Shown here one piece after another: positions 7,383-14,689 of a stretch of DNA of 31,751 nucleotides. Every line of letters begins with the position of its first letter. Positions within the stretch are counted from its first letter, which is position 1. The position numbers and the translations under genes are program-made. Source of the DNA: VAZQ01 sp040510815. GTDB lineage: Bacteria > Pseudomonadota > Alphaproteobacteria > Rhizobiales > Xanthobacteraceae. The DNA lies in the NCBI GenBank assembly GCA_040510815.1, contig JBEVIH010000028.1:1-31751 (forward strand). The letters are read 5' to 3'. The notes beneath the pieces were generated by a model. That model saw only the letters and a program-made list of their open reading frames with translations, was not told the origin of the DNA and ran no database searches.

Positions 7383-7682
7383 GCCTCTGTTCCCCGGCCG
7401 TCGCGGCGGCGGCAAAGTCCAGGCAGAATCCACCTACGGGTCTGGGCAGCAACCGGCTGGCCCGACGCCTACTCCCGCTACGATTTACTCAGGAACTTGT
7501 CCGCCGCACGAAATGTCGTATCCGACAATCGAAAAACTACAATATGGCGAGAGTCCGGCGCAAGAGTCCTAGTCCCCCGCGTCCACATATTCCGCCGGTC
7601 GCGGCGGCTGCGTCCACACCTATCTGCGCCGGGTGCGGACCACCCTAACCTTTGTGACCGATCCGAAGCCCCTCCGATCGTG

Positions 7683-7710
7683 TTGACAGCCAAATGCACT
7701 ACAATAGAAT
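7683..7710 (+). promoter_or_regulatory. Predicted argD promoter
   Basis: TTGACA at 7683-7688 and TAGAAT at 7705-7710 with a 16-base spacer. Transcription would start about 7717, just before the hairpin at 7721-7742 and some 57 bases before the argD start. Confidence 0.6.
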
Positions 7711-7720
7711 ACCTTAGACA

Positions 7721-7742
7721 GTGCCGCCCGGAGAGGCGGCAC
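7721..7742 (+). other. Hairpin at the 5' end of the argD message
   Basis: GTGCCGCC (7721-7728) pairs perfectly with GGCGGCAC (7735-7742) around the 6-base loop CGGAGA; ATTTCGTTT follows. Because the predicted start is at about 7717, the stem would sit at the very 5' end of the transcript. It could protect the RNA or act as a weak attenuator. Confidence 0.6.
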
Positions 7743-7773
7743 ATTTCGTTTCCGACAAATTGCCGGCATTCCC

Positions 7774-8994
7774 ATGAGTGGGGCTGAGACATCGCACTTG
7801 CTGCCGACCTATGCGCGCATCGACCTCGCGTTCGAGCGCGGCGAGGGCGCGTGGCTCACCGCCACCAACGGCGAGCGCTACCTCGATTTCTCCTCCGGCG
7901 TGGCGGTCAACGCGCTGGGCCACGCCCATCCACACCTGGTCGCCGCGATCAGCGAGCAGGCCAAGAAAGTCTGGCACGTCTCCAATCTCTACCGCATCCC
8001 CGAGGCCGAACAGCTCGCGGCGCGGCTGTGCGAGGCGAGCTTCGCCGACGTGGTGTTTTTCGCCAATTCCGGCGCCGAGGCGATGGAATGCGCCATCAAG
8101 ATGGCGCGCAAGTACCAGTCGGCGAGCGGCAAGCCGGAACGCTACCGCATCATCACCTTCGAGGGCGCCTTCCACGGCCGCACGCTCGCGACCTTGGCGG
8201 CCGGCGGCCAGAAGAAATATCTCGACGGCTTCGGCCCGGTGGTCGAGGGCTTCGACCAGATGCCGTTCGCCGATCTGGAGGCGACCAAGCGCGCGGTCGG
8301 GCCGGCGACCGCCGCGATCCTGATCGAGCCGATCATGGGCGAGGGCGGCGTACGGGTGTTGCCGCCCGAGTTCCTGCGGGCGCTGCGCCAGCTCTGCGAC
8401 GACAACGGGCTGCTGCTCATCTTCGACGAGGTGCAGACCGGGATCGGCCGCACCGGCGAGCTGTTCTGCTATCAGCGCACCGGCGTCACTCCCGACATCA
8501 TGGCGCTCGCCAAGGCGCTGGGCGGCGGGTTCCCGCTCGGCGCCTGCCTCGCCACCAGCGAGGCCGCCAAGGGCATGACCGTCGGCACCCATGGCTCGAC
8601 CTTCGGCGGCAATCCGCTCGCCATGGCGGCCGCCAATGCGCTGCTCGACGTCGTGCTGGCGGACGGCTTCCTCGATCACGTCCGCCGCGCCGGCCTCCTG
8701 CTCAAGCAGCGGCTGGCGGAGATCAAGGACCGCTATCCGCAGATCGTCGCCGAGGTGCGCGGCGAGGGGCTGCTGGTCGGCGTGCGGGCGGTGGTGCCGA
8801 ACGGCGACCTGGTCGACGAATTGCGCGCCGAGAAGATGATCACGGTCGCGGCCGGCGACAACGTGGTGCGGCTGCTGCCGCCGCTGATCGTCAGCGAGGC
8901 CGAGATCGCCGACGCGGTCGGGCGCCTCGAACGCGCCTGCATCCGATTGGCCGGGGGCTTGGCCAAGCCGCGCCAGCAGGGAGCGGGGGGATGA
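7774..8994 (+). CDS. argD: Acetylornithine aminotransferase ArgD
   Basis: The product is 406 aa, a class III PLP aminotransferase. The pyridoxal phosphate lysine is Lys247 in MALAKALGGGFPLGA. Other family segments are ANSGAEAMECAIKMARK, FEGAFHGRT and FDEVQTGIGRTG. It transfers an amino group from glutamate to N-acetylglutamate semialdehyde in arginine synthesis, and may also serve lysine synthesis as a succinyldiaminopimelate aminotransferase. No strong ribosome binding site precedes ATG 7774, but the alignment-like start LPTYARIDLAFERGEG fits the family. The stop overlaps the argF start (ATGA, 8991-8994), so the two are one operon. A GABA or ornithine aminotransferase is a less likely alternative, given argF next door. 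Confidence 0.93.
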   Translation: MSGAETSHLLPTYARIDLAFERGEGAWLTATNGERYLDFSSGVAVNALGHAHPHLVAAISEQAKKVWHVSNLYRIPEAEQLAARLCEASFADVVFFANSGAEAMECAIKMARKYQSASGKPERYRIITFEGAFHGRTLATLAAGGQKKYLDGFGPVVEGFDQMPFADLEATKRAVGPATAAILIEPIMGEGGVRVLPPEFLRALRQLCDDNGLLLIFDEVQTGIGRTGELFCYQRTGVTPDIMALAKALGGGFPLGACLATSEAAKGMTVGTHGSTFGGNPLAMAAANALLDVVLADGFLDHVRRAGLLLKQRLAEIKDRYPQIVAEVRGEGLLVGVRAVVPNGDLVDELRAEKMITVAAGDNVVRLLPPLIVSEAEIADAVGRLERACIRLAGGLAKPRQQGAGG

Positions 8995-9908
8995 GCGGCA
9001 TCCGCCATTTCCTCGACCTGTTCGAGATTCCTCGGCAAGAGCTGCGCGGGATGATCGAGGCGAGCCGCGCCATGAAGGGGCGGCGCGCGCGGGGCCCCGC
9101 CGAGCGGCCGCTCGAGGGCCGCACGCTGGCGATGATCTTCGACAAGCCCTCGACCCGTACGCGGGTCTCCTTCGACGTCGCCATGCGCCAGCTCGGCGGC
9201 GAGGCCATCGTGCTGACCGGCCAGGAGATGCAGCTCGGCCGCGGCGAGACCATCGCCGACACCGCCCGGGTGCTTTCGCGCTACGTCGACATCATGATGA
9301 TCCGAACCCTCGACCACGAGGTGCTGACAGAGCTCGCCCGCCACGCGACGGTGCCGGTGATCAATGGGCTCACCCGCCGCTCGCATCCCTGCCAGGTGCT
9401 GGCCGACGTTCTGACCTTCGAGGAGCACCGCGGCCCGATCCGCGGCAAGACCGTGGCCTGGACCGGCGACGCCAACAACGTGCTGGCCTCCTGGATGCAT
9501 GCCGCCGAGCGCTTCGAATTCGAGCTGCGGGTCGCCACCCCGCCGGAGCTCGCCCCGAAGAAATGGCTGCTCGACTGGGTCAAGGGCTCGCGTGCCGCCA
9601 TCAAGGTCGGCACCGATCCCGAGGAAGCGGTGAAGGGCGCCGCCTGCGTGGTCACCGACACATGGGTGTCGATGGGCGACAAGGACGGCGCGCGTCGCCA
9701 CAACCTGCTCAAGCGCTACCAGGTCAACGGCCGGCTGATGGCGCGGGCCAAGCCCGACGCCCTGTTCATGCATTGCCTGCCGGCGCACCGCGGCGAGGAG
9801 GTCACCGACGAGGTGATGGACGGCCCGCAGTCGGTGGTGTTCGACGAGGCGGAGAACCGCCTGCACGCCCACAAGGGCATCCTGGCCTGGTGCCTGCACG
9901 CCGGTTAG
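8991..9908 (+). CDS. argF: Ornithine carbamoyltransferase ArgF
   Basis: The product is 305 aa, normal length. The carbamoyl-phosphate loop is KPSTRTRVSFDVA, followed by HPCQVLADVLTFEE. The ornithine-binding region is SMGDK and the catalytic cysteine lies in MHCLPAHRGEEV. It converts ornithine and carbamoyl phosphate to citrulline in the cytoplasm. The start ATG 8991 lies inside the end of argD and is preceded by GGAGCGGGG. No argG or argH follows; the next gene is hslO after 157 bases. Confidence 0.96.
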   Translation: MSGIRHFLDLFEIPRQELRGMIEASRAMKGRRARGPAERPLEGRTLAMIFDKPSTRTRVSFDVAMRQLGGEAIVLTGQEMQLGRGETIADTARVLSRYVDIMMIRTLDHEVLTELARHATVPVINGLTRRSHPCQVLADVLTFEEHRGPIRGKTVAWTGDANNVLASWMHAAERFEFELRVATPPELAPKKWLLDWVKGSRAAIKVGTDPEEAVKGAACVVTDTWVSMGDKDGARRHNLLKRYQVNGRLMARAKPDALFMHCLPAHRGEEVTDEVMDGPQSVVFDEAENRLHAHKGILAWCLHAG

Positions 9909-10065
9909 CCGGGCCTGCAATTGTTCCACTTTCAACGGCATTCGCCGCCGGGGCCCGGCGCCGGCGGAACGCAAGTCTTTGCGCCGGAATCGGGCGGGGA
10001 GGATGTGCCGGAAATCGAGCGGGGAGGGGTCAATTTTCCGCCGATCGGCATTATATGTGGCCGGC

Positions 10066-11091
10066 ATGCCCGATCCCCAGGTCGACATTCCCGTCCGGGC
10101 GCCCGCCGCGACGTCCGTCGACGATAGCATCCTCCCATTCGAGGTCGCCGCGCTCGACCTGCGCGGACGCGTGGTCCGGCTTGGTCCGGCGGTCGACAAG
10201 ATTCTGCGCGCGCACGACTATCCCACCCCGGTGGCCAAGCTGGTCGGCGAGGCGATCGTGCTGACCGTGCTGCTGGGCTCGTCGCTCAAATTCGAAGGCC
10301 GCTTCATCCTGCAGACCCGCAGCGACGGACCGGTGCGGATGCTGGTGGTCGACTTCACCACGCCCGGCAAGGTGCGTGCCTGCGCGCATTTCGACCGCGA
10401 GCGCGTGGCCGGCGCGGTGGCGTCGGGGGCGGCCGATCCGGGCGCGCTGCTCGGCCGCGGTCATCTCGCCATGACGATCGACCAGGGGCCGGACATGAGC
10501 CGCTACCAGGGGCTGGTGGCGCTCGAGGGCAAGGACCTCGAGCACGCGGCACACGAATATTTCCTGCGCTCCGAGCAGATCCCGACCCGGATCCGGCTCG
10601 CGGTCGGCGAGGAGCTCTCGGCCCGCGCCGGCGGCAGCCGGCACCGCTGGCGGGCCGGCGGCGTCCTGCTGCAGTTCCTGCCCAAGTCGCCGGAGCGGGC
10701 GCGCCAGCCCGACCTCGATCCCGGCGATGCGCCGGCGGGAACCGTGCCGCATACGCTGCCGGAGGACGACGCCTGGGTCGAGGGCCGTTCCCTGATCGCG
10801 ACCGTCGAGGACGTCGAGCTGATCGACCCCGATGTGTCGACCGAGCGCCTGGTCTATCGCCTGTTCCACGAGCGCGGCGTGCGTGTTTTCCGCTCGACCG
10901 AGCTTCGCGCCGAGTGCTCGTGCTCGCGCCCCGGCGTCTCCAATATGCTCCAGAGCTTCTCACAGGACGACCGCGACCACATGGTCGAGAACGGGGTGAT
11001 CACCGTGACGTGCGAGTTTTGTAACTCGAGCTACGTGTTCGAGCCCGCCGAGGTGGCGGACGCCAGTGAGCGAATAGCGAATAGCGACTAG
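10066..11091 (+). CDS. hslO: Redox-activated chaperone Hsp33
   Basis: The product is 341 aa, at the long end for the family. ATG 10066 is chosen because the conserved part starts soon after; a GTG at 10057 and an ATG at 9979 are possible, and no start has a strong ribosome binding site. The N-terminal substrate-binding domain includes LVGEAIVLTVLLGSSLKFEG. The C-terminal redox switch has Cys284-x-Cys286 and Cys316-x2-Cys319, the four zinc ligands released on oxidation. Hsp33 is a cytoplasmic holdase activated by oxidants. The last residues (SERIANSD) are encoded by a GCGAATA-type repeat, suggesting that the original stop was lost or replaced by repeat DNA. Confidence 0.93.
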   Translation: MPDPQVDIPVRAPAATSVDDSILPFEVAALDLRGRVVRLGPAVDKILRAHDYPTPVAKLVGEAIVLTVLLGSSLKFEGRFILQTRSDGPVRMLVVDFTTPGKVRACAHFDRERVAGAVASGAADPGALLGRGHLAMTIDQGPDMSRYQGLVALEGKDLEHAAHEYFLRSEQIPTRIRLAVGEELSARAGGSRHRWRAGGVLLQFLPKSPERARQPDLDPGDAPAGTVPHTLPEDDAWVEGRSLIATVEDVELIDPDVSTERLVYRLFHERGVRVFRSTELRAECSCSRPGVSNMLQSFSQDDRDHMVENGVITVTCEFCNSSYVFEPAEVADASERIANSD

Positions 11092-11096
11092 TGGTC

Positions 11097-11182
11097 GTAG
11101 GTTGGGTCGAGCGCAGCGAGACCCAACGCGGCACCGCACGCCGGCGATCGTTGGGTCTCGCGAAGAGCTCGACCCCACCTAC
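11097..11182. repeat. Large inverted repeat between hslO and apaG
   Basis: Outer arms 11097-11112 (GTAGGTTGGGTCGAGC) and 11167-11182 pair with one mismatch. Inner arms GCGAGACCCAACG (11116-11128) and CGTTGGGTCTCGC (11149-11161) are perfect. Similar GTAGGTTGGGTCGAGCGCAGCGAGACCC elements are scattered through many proteobacterial genomes. It lies between convergent genes and probably terminates both. Confidence 0.8.
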
Positions 11183-11198
11183 CGAGTGATCACGGGCG

Positions 11199-11591
11199 TC
11201 AATTGATCGTCCGCTGCGGCTGCGGGGTGTCGAGCGAGAAGGCGGGGATATCGATGTCGAATTCCTCGCCGCTGGCCGTCACCATCCCGTAGGTGCCGAC
11301 CATGAATCCGGACGGCGTCGGCAGTGGTACGCCGCTGGTGTACTCGAAATTCTCGCCCGGCTTGAGCACCGGCTCCTCGCCGACCACGCCGGCGCCGCGC
11401 ACCTCCTGCAGGCGCCCATGCGCGTCGGTGATGCGCCAGTGGCGCGTCTTGAGCTGGACGGTTTCGGCGCCCAGATTGGCGAGGTTGACCGTGTAGGCCC
11501 AGAAGAAATAGCCGTTCTCGGGCGACGAGCGGTCGGGAAGGAACCGCGGTGTCACCTTCACCTCGATCTGACGGGTCACGGCACGGTACAT
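11199..11591 (-). CDS. apaG: Co2+/Mg2+ efflux protein ApaG (DUF525)
   Basis: The product is 130 aa, the usual length. ATG 11589-11591 is preceded on its strand by AGAAGG seven bases away; an upstream extension to 11696 is not conserved in character. The sequence forms the fibronectin-like beta sandwich of ApaG, with FFWAYTVNLANLG, LKTRHWRITDAHG, the glycine-rich VRGAGVVGEEPVL and GFMVGTYGMV. Its biochemical role is poorly defined; it is linked to cobalt/magnesium tolerance in enterobacteria. It stands alone, divergent from the opgC cluster and convergent with hslO. Confidence 0.92.
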   Translation of the reverse strand: MYRAVTRQIEVKVTPRFLPDRSSPENGYFFWAYTVNLANLGAETVQLKTRHWRITDAHGRLQEVRGAGVVGEEPVLKPGENFEYTSGVPLPTPSGFMVGTYGMVTASGEEFDIDIPAFSLDTPQPQRTIN

Positions 11592-11755
11592 GGTCAAGCC
11601 TTCTGCCCCATTTGCGGGCAATTCGCCATATATGTTCGGCGCACGTGAATAGCTGCCGCCGCGCGCTTGCAATCGTCGCGCTGACGTGATTCCCAAGGCG
11701 TGGTACGGCGCACTAGGCTCATGCGCGGCCGTCGCCGGACGAAAGATCGCCCAGA

Positions 11756-12925
11756 ATGCATGCCCCCGTCACCACGACCGGACGCGATCTGCGGCTCGAT
11801 CTGTTCCGTGGCCTCGCGCTCTGGCTGATCTTCCTCGACCATATCCCGTCCAACCTCGTCGCCTGGATCACGATCCGCAATTACGGCTTCAGCGACGCCA
11901 CCGAGATTTTCGTCTTCGTATCGGGGTACACCGCCGCCTTCGTCTACGGCAAGGAGATGCGCGAGCGCGGCTTCGTGGTCGCCGGCGCCCGCGTCCTCAA
12001 GCGGACCTGGCAGATCTACGTCGCCCACGTCTTCTTGTTCGCCATCTATCTCGCCGAGATCTCCTACGTCGCCACCAGCTTCGAGAATCCGCTCTATTCG
12101 GAGGAAATGGGCCTCCTGGATTTTCTCAAGCAGCCCGACGTGACGATCATTCAGGCGCTGCTGCTCAAGTTCAAGCCGGCCAACATGGACGTGCTGCCGC
12201 TCTACATCATCCTGCTGCTGATGTTCCCGCCGATCCTGTGGCTGCTGCAGTTCCGCTCCACGCTCGCGCTCGGCGCCTCGGTGCTGCTCTACGTGCTGAC
12301 CTGGCAATTAGGCTGGAACATGCCGAGCTATCCGAGCGGCCACTGGTACTTCAACCCCTTCGCCTGGCAATTGCTGTTCGTGTTCGGCGCCTGGTGCGCG
12401 CTGGGGGGAGCCCAGCGGCTTTCGGCGGTGCTGCAGTCGCGGGTGACGCTGGCAATCGCTGTTGCCTATCTGGTATTCGCGTTCGTCATCGCCCTGACCT
12501 GGCATCTGCCGGGCATGAGCTACTACCTCCCGCACTGGCTCGACGAGGCGATCCACCCGATCGACAAGGTCAACCTCGACGTTCTGCGATTCGCGCATTT
12601 CATCGCGCTGGCGGTGGTGACGGTGTGGTTCGTGCCGCGCGACTGGCCGGCGCTCAAGTCCAGGTGGGCCTGGCCGCTGATCGTGTGCGGCCAGCATTCC
12701 CTCGAAATCTTCTGCCTCGGCGTGTTTTTGTCCTTTGCCGCCCATTTTGCCATGGTGGAGGTCTCGGGCGCCTTCTGGATGCAATTCCTGGCCAGCGCAT
12801 TAGGCATTCTCATAATGATTGCCGCGGCCTGGCTGATTACATGGTACAAGAAGGTCGAAGAACGCAGTCCCGGATCGCGCCCAAAGAAGGCGCCGGACGC
12901 AGACCTCGCGGGAGGCGAGGCATGA
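11756..12925 (+). CDS. OpgC-family membrane acyltransferase
   Basis: The product is 389 aa with about ten hydrophobic segments, starting at ATG 11756. The first segment reads RLDLFRGLALWLIFLDH (residues 13-29). The Arg-Gly and the His11 residues later match the catalytic RG...H of acyltransferase-3 proteins, of which the OpgC family is a branch. FVFVSGYTAAFVYG follows, also typical. In Rhodobacter OpgC succinylates osmoregulated periplasmic glucans; the substrate here is unknown and no opgG or opgH is in the window. The stop overlaps the start of the next gene (ATGA, 12922-12925), so the membrane enzyme and a periplasmic SGNH protein are translated as a pair. The C-terminal tail is charged and cytoplasmic in appearance. 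Confidence 0.85.
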   Translation: MHAPVTTTGRDLRLDLFRGLALWLIFLDHIPSNLVAWITIRNYGFSDATEIFVFVSGYTAAFVYGKEMRERGFVVAGARVLKRTWQIYVAHVFLFAIYLAEISYVATSFENPLYSEEMGLLDFLKQPDVTIIQALLLKFKPANMDVLPLYIILLLMFPPILWLLQFRSTLALGASVLLYVLTWQLGWNMPSYPSGHWYFNPFAWQLLFVFGAWCALGGAQRLSAVLQSRVTLAIAVAYLVFAFVIALTWHLPGMSYYLPHWLDEAIHPIDKVNLDVLRFAHFIALAVVTVWFVPRDWPALKSRWAWPLIVCGQHSLEIFCLGVFLSFAAHFAMVEVSGAFWMQFLASALGILIMIAAAWLITWYKKVEERSPGSRPKKAPDADLAGGEA

Positions 12926-13677
12926 GGAGGTCGATCGCGGCTGTCGTAGCGATCCTGACCCTGGCCGGCACGGCCTGGGCCGCGGACCCCCATGCGTGCG
13001 CCATCCCAGGCTATTTGTTGTTTGGCGGCAATGAGTTAAAGCGCGTCGCCGCGACCGTGACGAAGGATCGGCGGCTGACCGTGGCGGTGGTCGGGACCGG
13101 CTCGTCGGCGCTGGCCGGCCCGGACGGGCCCCGTTCGGCTTACCCGGCCCGGCTCGAAGCCGCGCTCAAGCACCGTATGCCCGGCATCGCCGTCAAGGTC
13201 GTGCCCCTGGTCCGAAGCCGGTATGCCGCCGAGGAAATGGCCAAGGGCATGGCCAAATTGCTGGTCGACGAGAAGCCCGATTTGGTGGTATGGCAGACCG
13301 GAACAATCGATGCCATGCGCCGGCTCGAGGTCGATGGCTTCAGGGCCGCATTGGAGGAGGGGGTCGAGGCGTTGCACAAGGGGGGTGCGGACGTCATTTT
13401 GATGAATATGCAATACAGCCCCCGCACCGAGACCATGGTCGCGCTCGGCCCCTACGCCGACAACATGCGTGTGGTCGCCCAGCAGCACGAGGTTCCGTTG
13501 TTCGACCGCCTCGGCATCATGCGGCACTGGTCCGATGTGGGCGCCTTCGATCTCTACGCCACCGGCAAGGACAACGTGCTCGCGCAGCGCGTCCATGACT
13601 GCATCGGCCGCGCCATCGCATCGCTCATTATCGACGCCGCTCATTTACAATCGGTCGAGCTCAAGACCGGACAATAA
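12922..13677 (+). CDS. Periplasmic SGNH-like protein, probably catalytically inactive
   Basis: The product is 251 aa. It starts in the stop of the opgC-like gene. A signal peptide (MRRSIAAVVAILTLAGTAWA) ends at residue 20. It is homologous to the next gene: both share YPxRLE, EKPDLVxWQxGT and the QYxP segment. Compared with that paralogue the SGNH catalytic blocks are eroded. Block I is VVGTGSSALAG, where an ungapped alignment puts Gly60 at the serine. Block II RGVNG is replaced by LVRSR. Block III has Ile129 instead of the oxyanion Asn. The DxxH dyad is absent. It is therefore likely a binding or scaffold partner rather than an esterase. It is followed after 29 bases by the paralogue. Confidence 0.7.
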   Translation: MRRSIAAVVAILTLAGTAWAADPHACAIPGYLLFGGNELKRVAATVTKDRRLTVAVVGTGSSALAGPDGPRSAYPARLEAALKHRMPGIAVKVVPLVRSRYAAEEMAKGMAKLLVDEKPDLVVWQTGTIDAMRRLEVDGFRAALEEGVEALHKGGADVILMNMQYSPRTETMVALGPYADNMRVVAQQHEVPLFDRLGIMRHWSDVGAFDLYATGKDNVLAQRVHDCIGRAIASLIIDAAHLQSVELKTGQ

Positions 13678-13706
13678 AAACCACGACAGGGACGAAAACG
13701 CGACTC

Positions 13707-14564
13707 ATGCGCTACCATCATTCTCTGCGTCCGGCGGCCGTTTTGATCGCCGCTGCGACGGCTCCCCTTCTTGCGCTCGTTCCGGCATTCGCCCAGACCT
13801 CGGCTCCCGTGGCGACGCCGGCCGTGCTGTCGCCGCAACCGGCGGCCGCGGCGCGTGCGCCGGCTTGCGCGGTGATCGCCGAAAAGGCCCGCCTCGACCT
13901 TCCGCTCGTGCGCACCTCCCGCAATCTCGCCGCCGGCCTGCCGATCAAGATCGTCGCGCTCGGTTCCTCCTCGACCTATGGGGCCGGCGCCAGCACGTCC
14001 GCAGCCTCCTATCCGAGCCGGCTGGCGGTAGAGCTCGCGCAGCGCTTGCCCGGTCACGAGATCACGGTGCTGAACCGCGGCGTCAACGGCGACGAAGCCA
14101 GCGACATGCTCGCTCGCCTCGAAGCCGCGGTGATCGCCGAGAAGCCCGACCTCGTGCTCTGGCAGGTCGGCACCAACTCGGTGCTGCGCGACAAGGCCGT
14201 GCTGCCGCACGCCACGCTTCTGCATGAAGGACTGGCGCGCCTGAAGGCGATCGGCGCCGACATCGTGCTGATCGACCCGCAATACGCGCCCAAGGTCATC
14301 GCCAAGCCGCATGCGGAGGCGATGGTCTCGCTGATCGCTACCGCCGCCAAGGCTGAGCACGTCTGCCTCTTCCATCGCTTCGACCTGATGCGGCAATGGT
14401 ACGAGGCCGACCACCTGTCGTTCGAGACGTTCGTGTCGGCGGACGGGCTGCATATGAACGACTGGAGCTATGCCTGCCTTGCCAAGTGGCTCGCCGCGGG
14501 CATCGCCGAGGCGGCCACCCGGCCGACCGCGACCGCGATCGGACCGCGCGTCGCACCGCGCTGA
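13707..14564 (+). CDS. Periplasmic SGNH/GDSL hydrolase or acyltransferase
   Basis: The product is 285 aa with a signal peptide ending at AFA (residue 29). All four SGNH blocks are present: block I LGSSSTYGAGAS with the likely nucleophile Ser88, block II NRGVNGDEASDML, block III WQVGTNSVL with the oxyanion Asn157, and the Asp-x-x-His dyad in SADGLHMND (Asp246, His249). The family includes esterases and the transferase partners of membrane acyltransferases. Given the OpgC-like gene two positions upstream, a periplasmic acyl transfer or deacylation role on a glycan is plausible but unproven. A Pro/Ala-rich linker (about 30-55) precedes the domain. The gene ends before the repeat at 14592-14677. 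Confidence 0.82.
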   Translation: MRYHHSLRPAAVLIAAATAPLLALVPAFAQTSAPVATPAVLSPQPAAAARAPACAVIAEKARLDLPLVRTSRNLAAGLPIKIVALGSSSTYGAGASTSAASYPSRLAVELAQRLPGHEITVLNRGVNGDEASDMLARLEAAVIAEKPDLVLWQVGTNSVLRDKAVLPHATLLHEGLARLKAIGADIVLIDPQYAPKVIAKPHAEAMVSLIATAAKAEHVCLFHRFDLMRQWYEADHLSFETFVSADGLHMNDWSYACLAKWLAAGIAEAATRPTATAIGPRVAPR

Positions 14565-14591
14565 TTTTATCTTTCCCAACTCACCAGGCGC

Positions 14592-14677
14592 CGTCATGGC
14601 CGGGCTTGTCCCGGCCATCCACGTCTTTGGACGTGGACAAGAAAGACTGGATGCCCGGCATAAAGCCGGGCATGACG
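14592..14677. repeat. Palindromic repeat (CGTCATG...CATGACG)
   Basis: The ends CGTCATG (14592-14598) and CATGACG (14671-14677) are inverted. Inside are three hairpins: GGCCGGG/CCCGGCC, ACGTC/GACGT and GCCCGGC/GCCGGGC. Elements of this type are dispersed in Bradyrhizobium-like genomes. It lies between the convergent SGNH gene and metZ. Confidence 0.8.
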
Positions 14678-14689
14678 AAGCAGCAATCC

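Larger units (their letters stand above)
7383..7773. other. Divergent control region between gcrA and argD
   Basis: This 391-base stretch holds a GANTC methylation site (7426-7430) near gcrA, a promoter for argD (7683-7710) and a perfect hairpin (7721-7742). Open frames here are short, lack ribosome binding sites and are not supported as genes. It is less GC-rich than the surrounding genes, as expected of promoter DNA. Confidence 0.5.

Noticed and set aside
7381..7572. Small plus-strand frames between gcrA and argD
   Set aside because: Low-complexity, without a ribosome binding site, and overlapping promoter elements.
11686..12921. Upstream extension of the first SGNH frame through the opgC-like gene
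   Set aside because: It is a shadow of the membrane protein in another frame; the signal peptide and overlapping ATG at 12922 define the real start.
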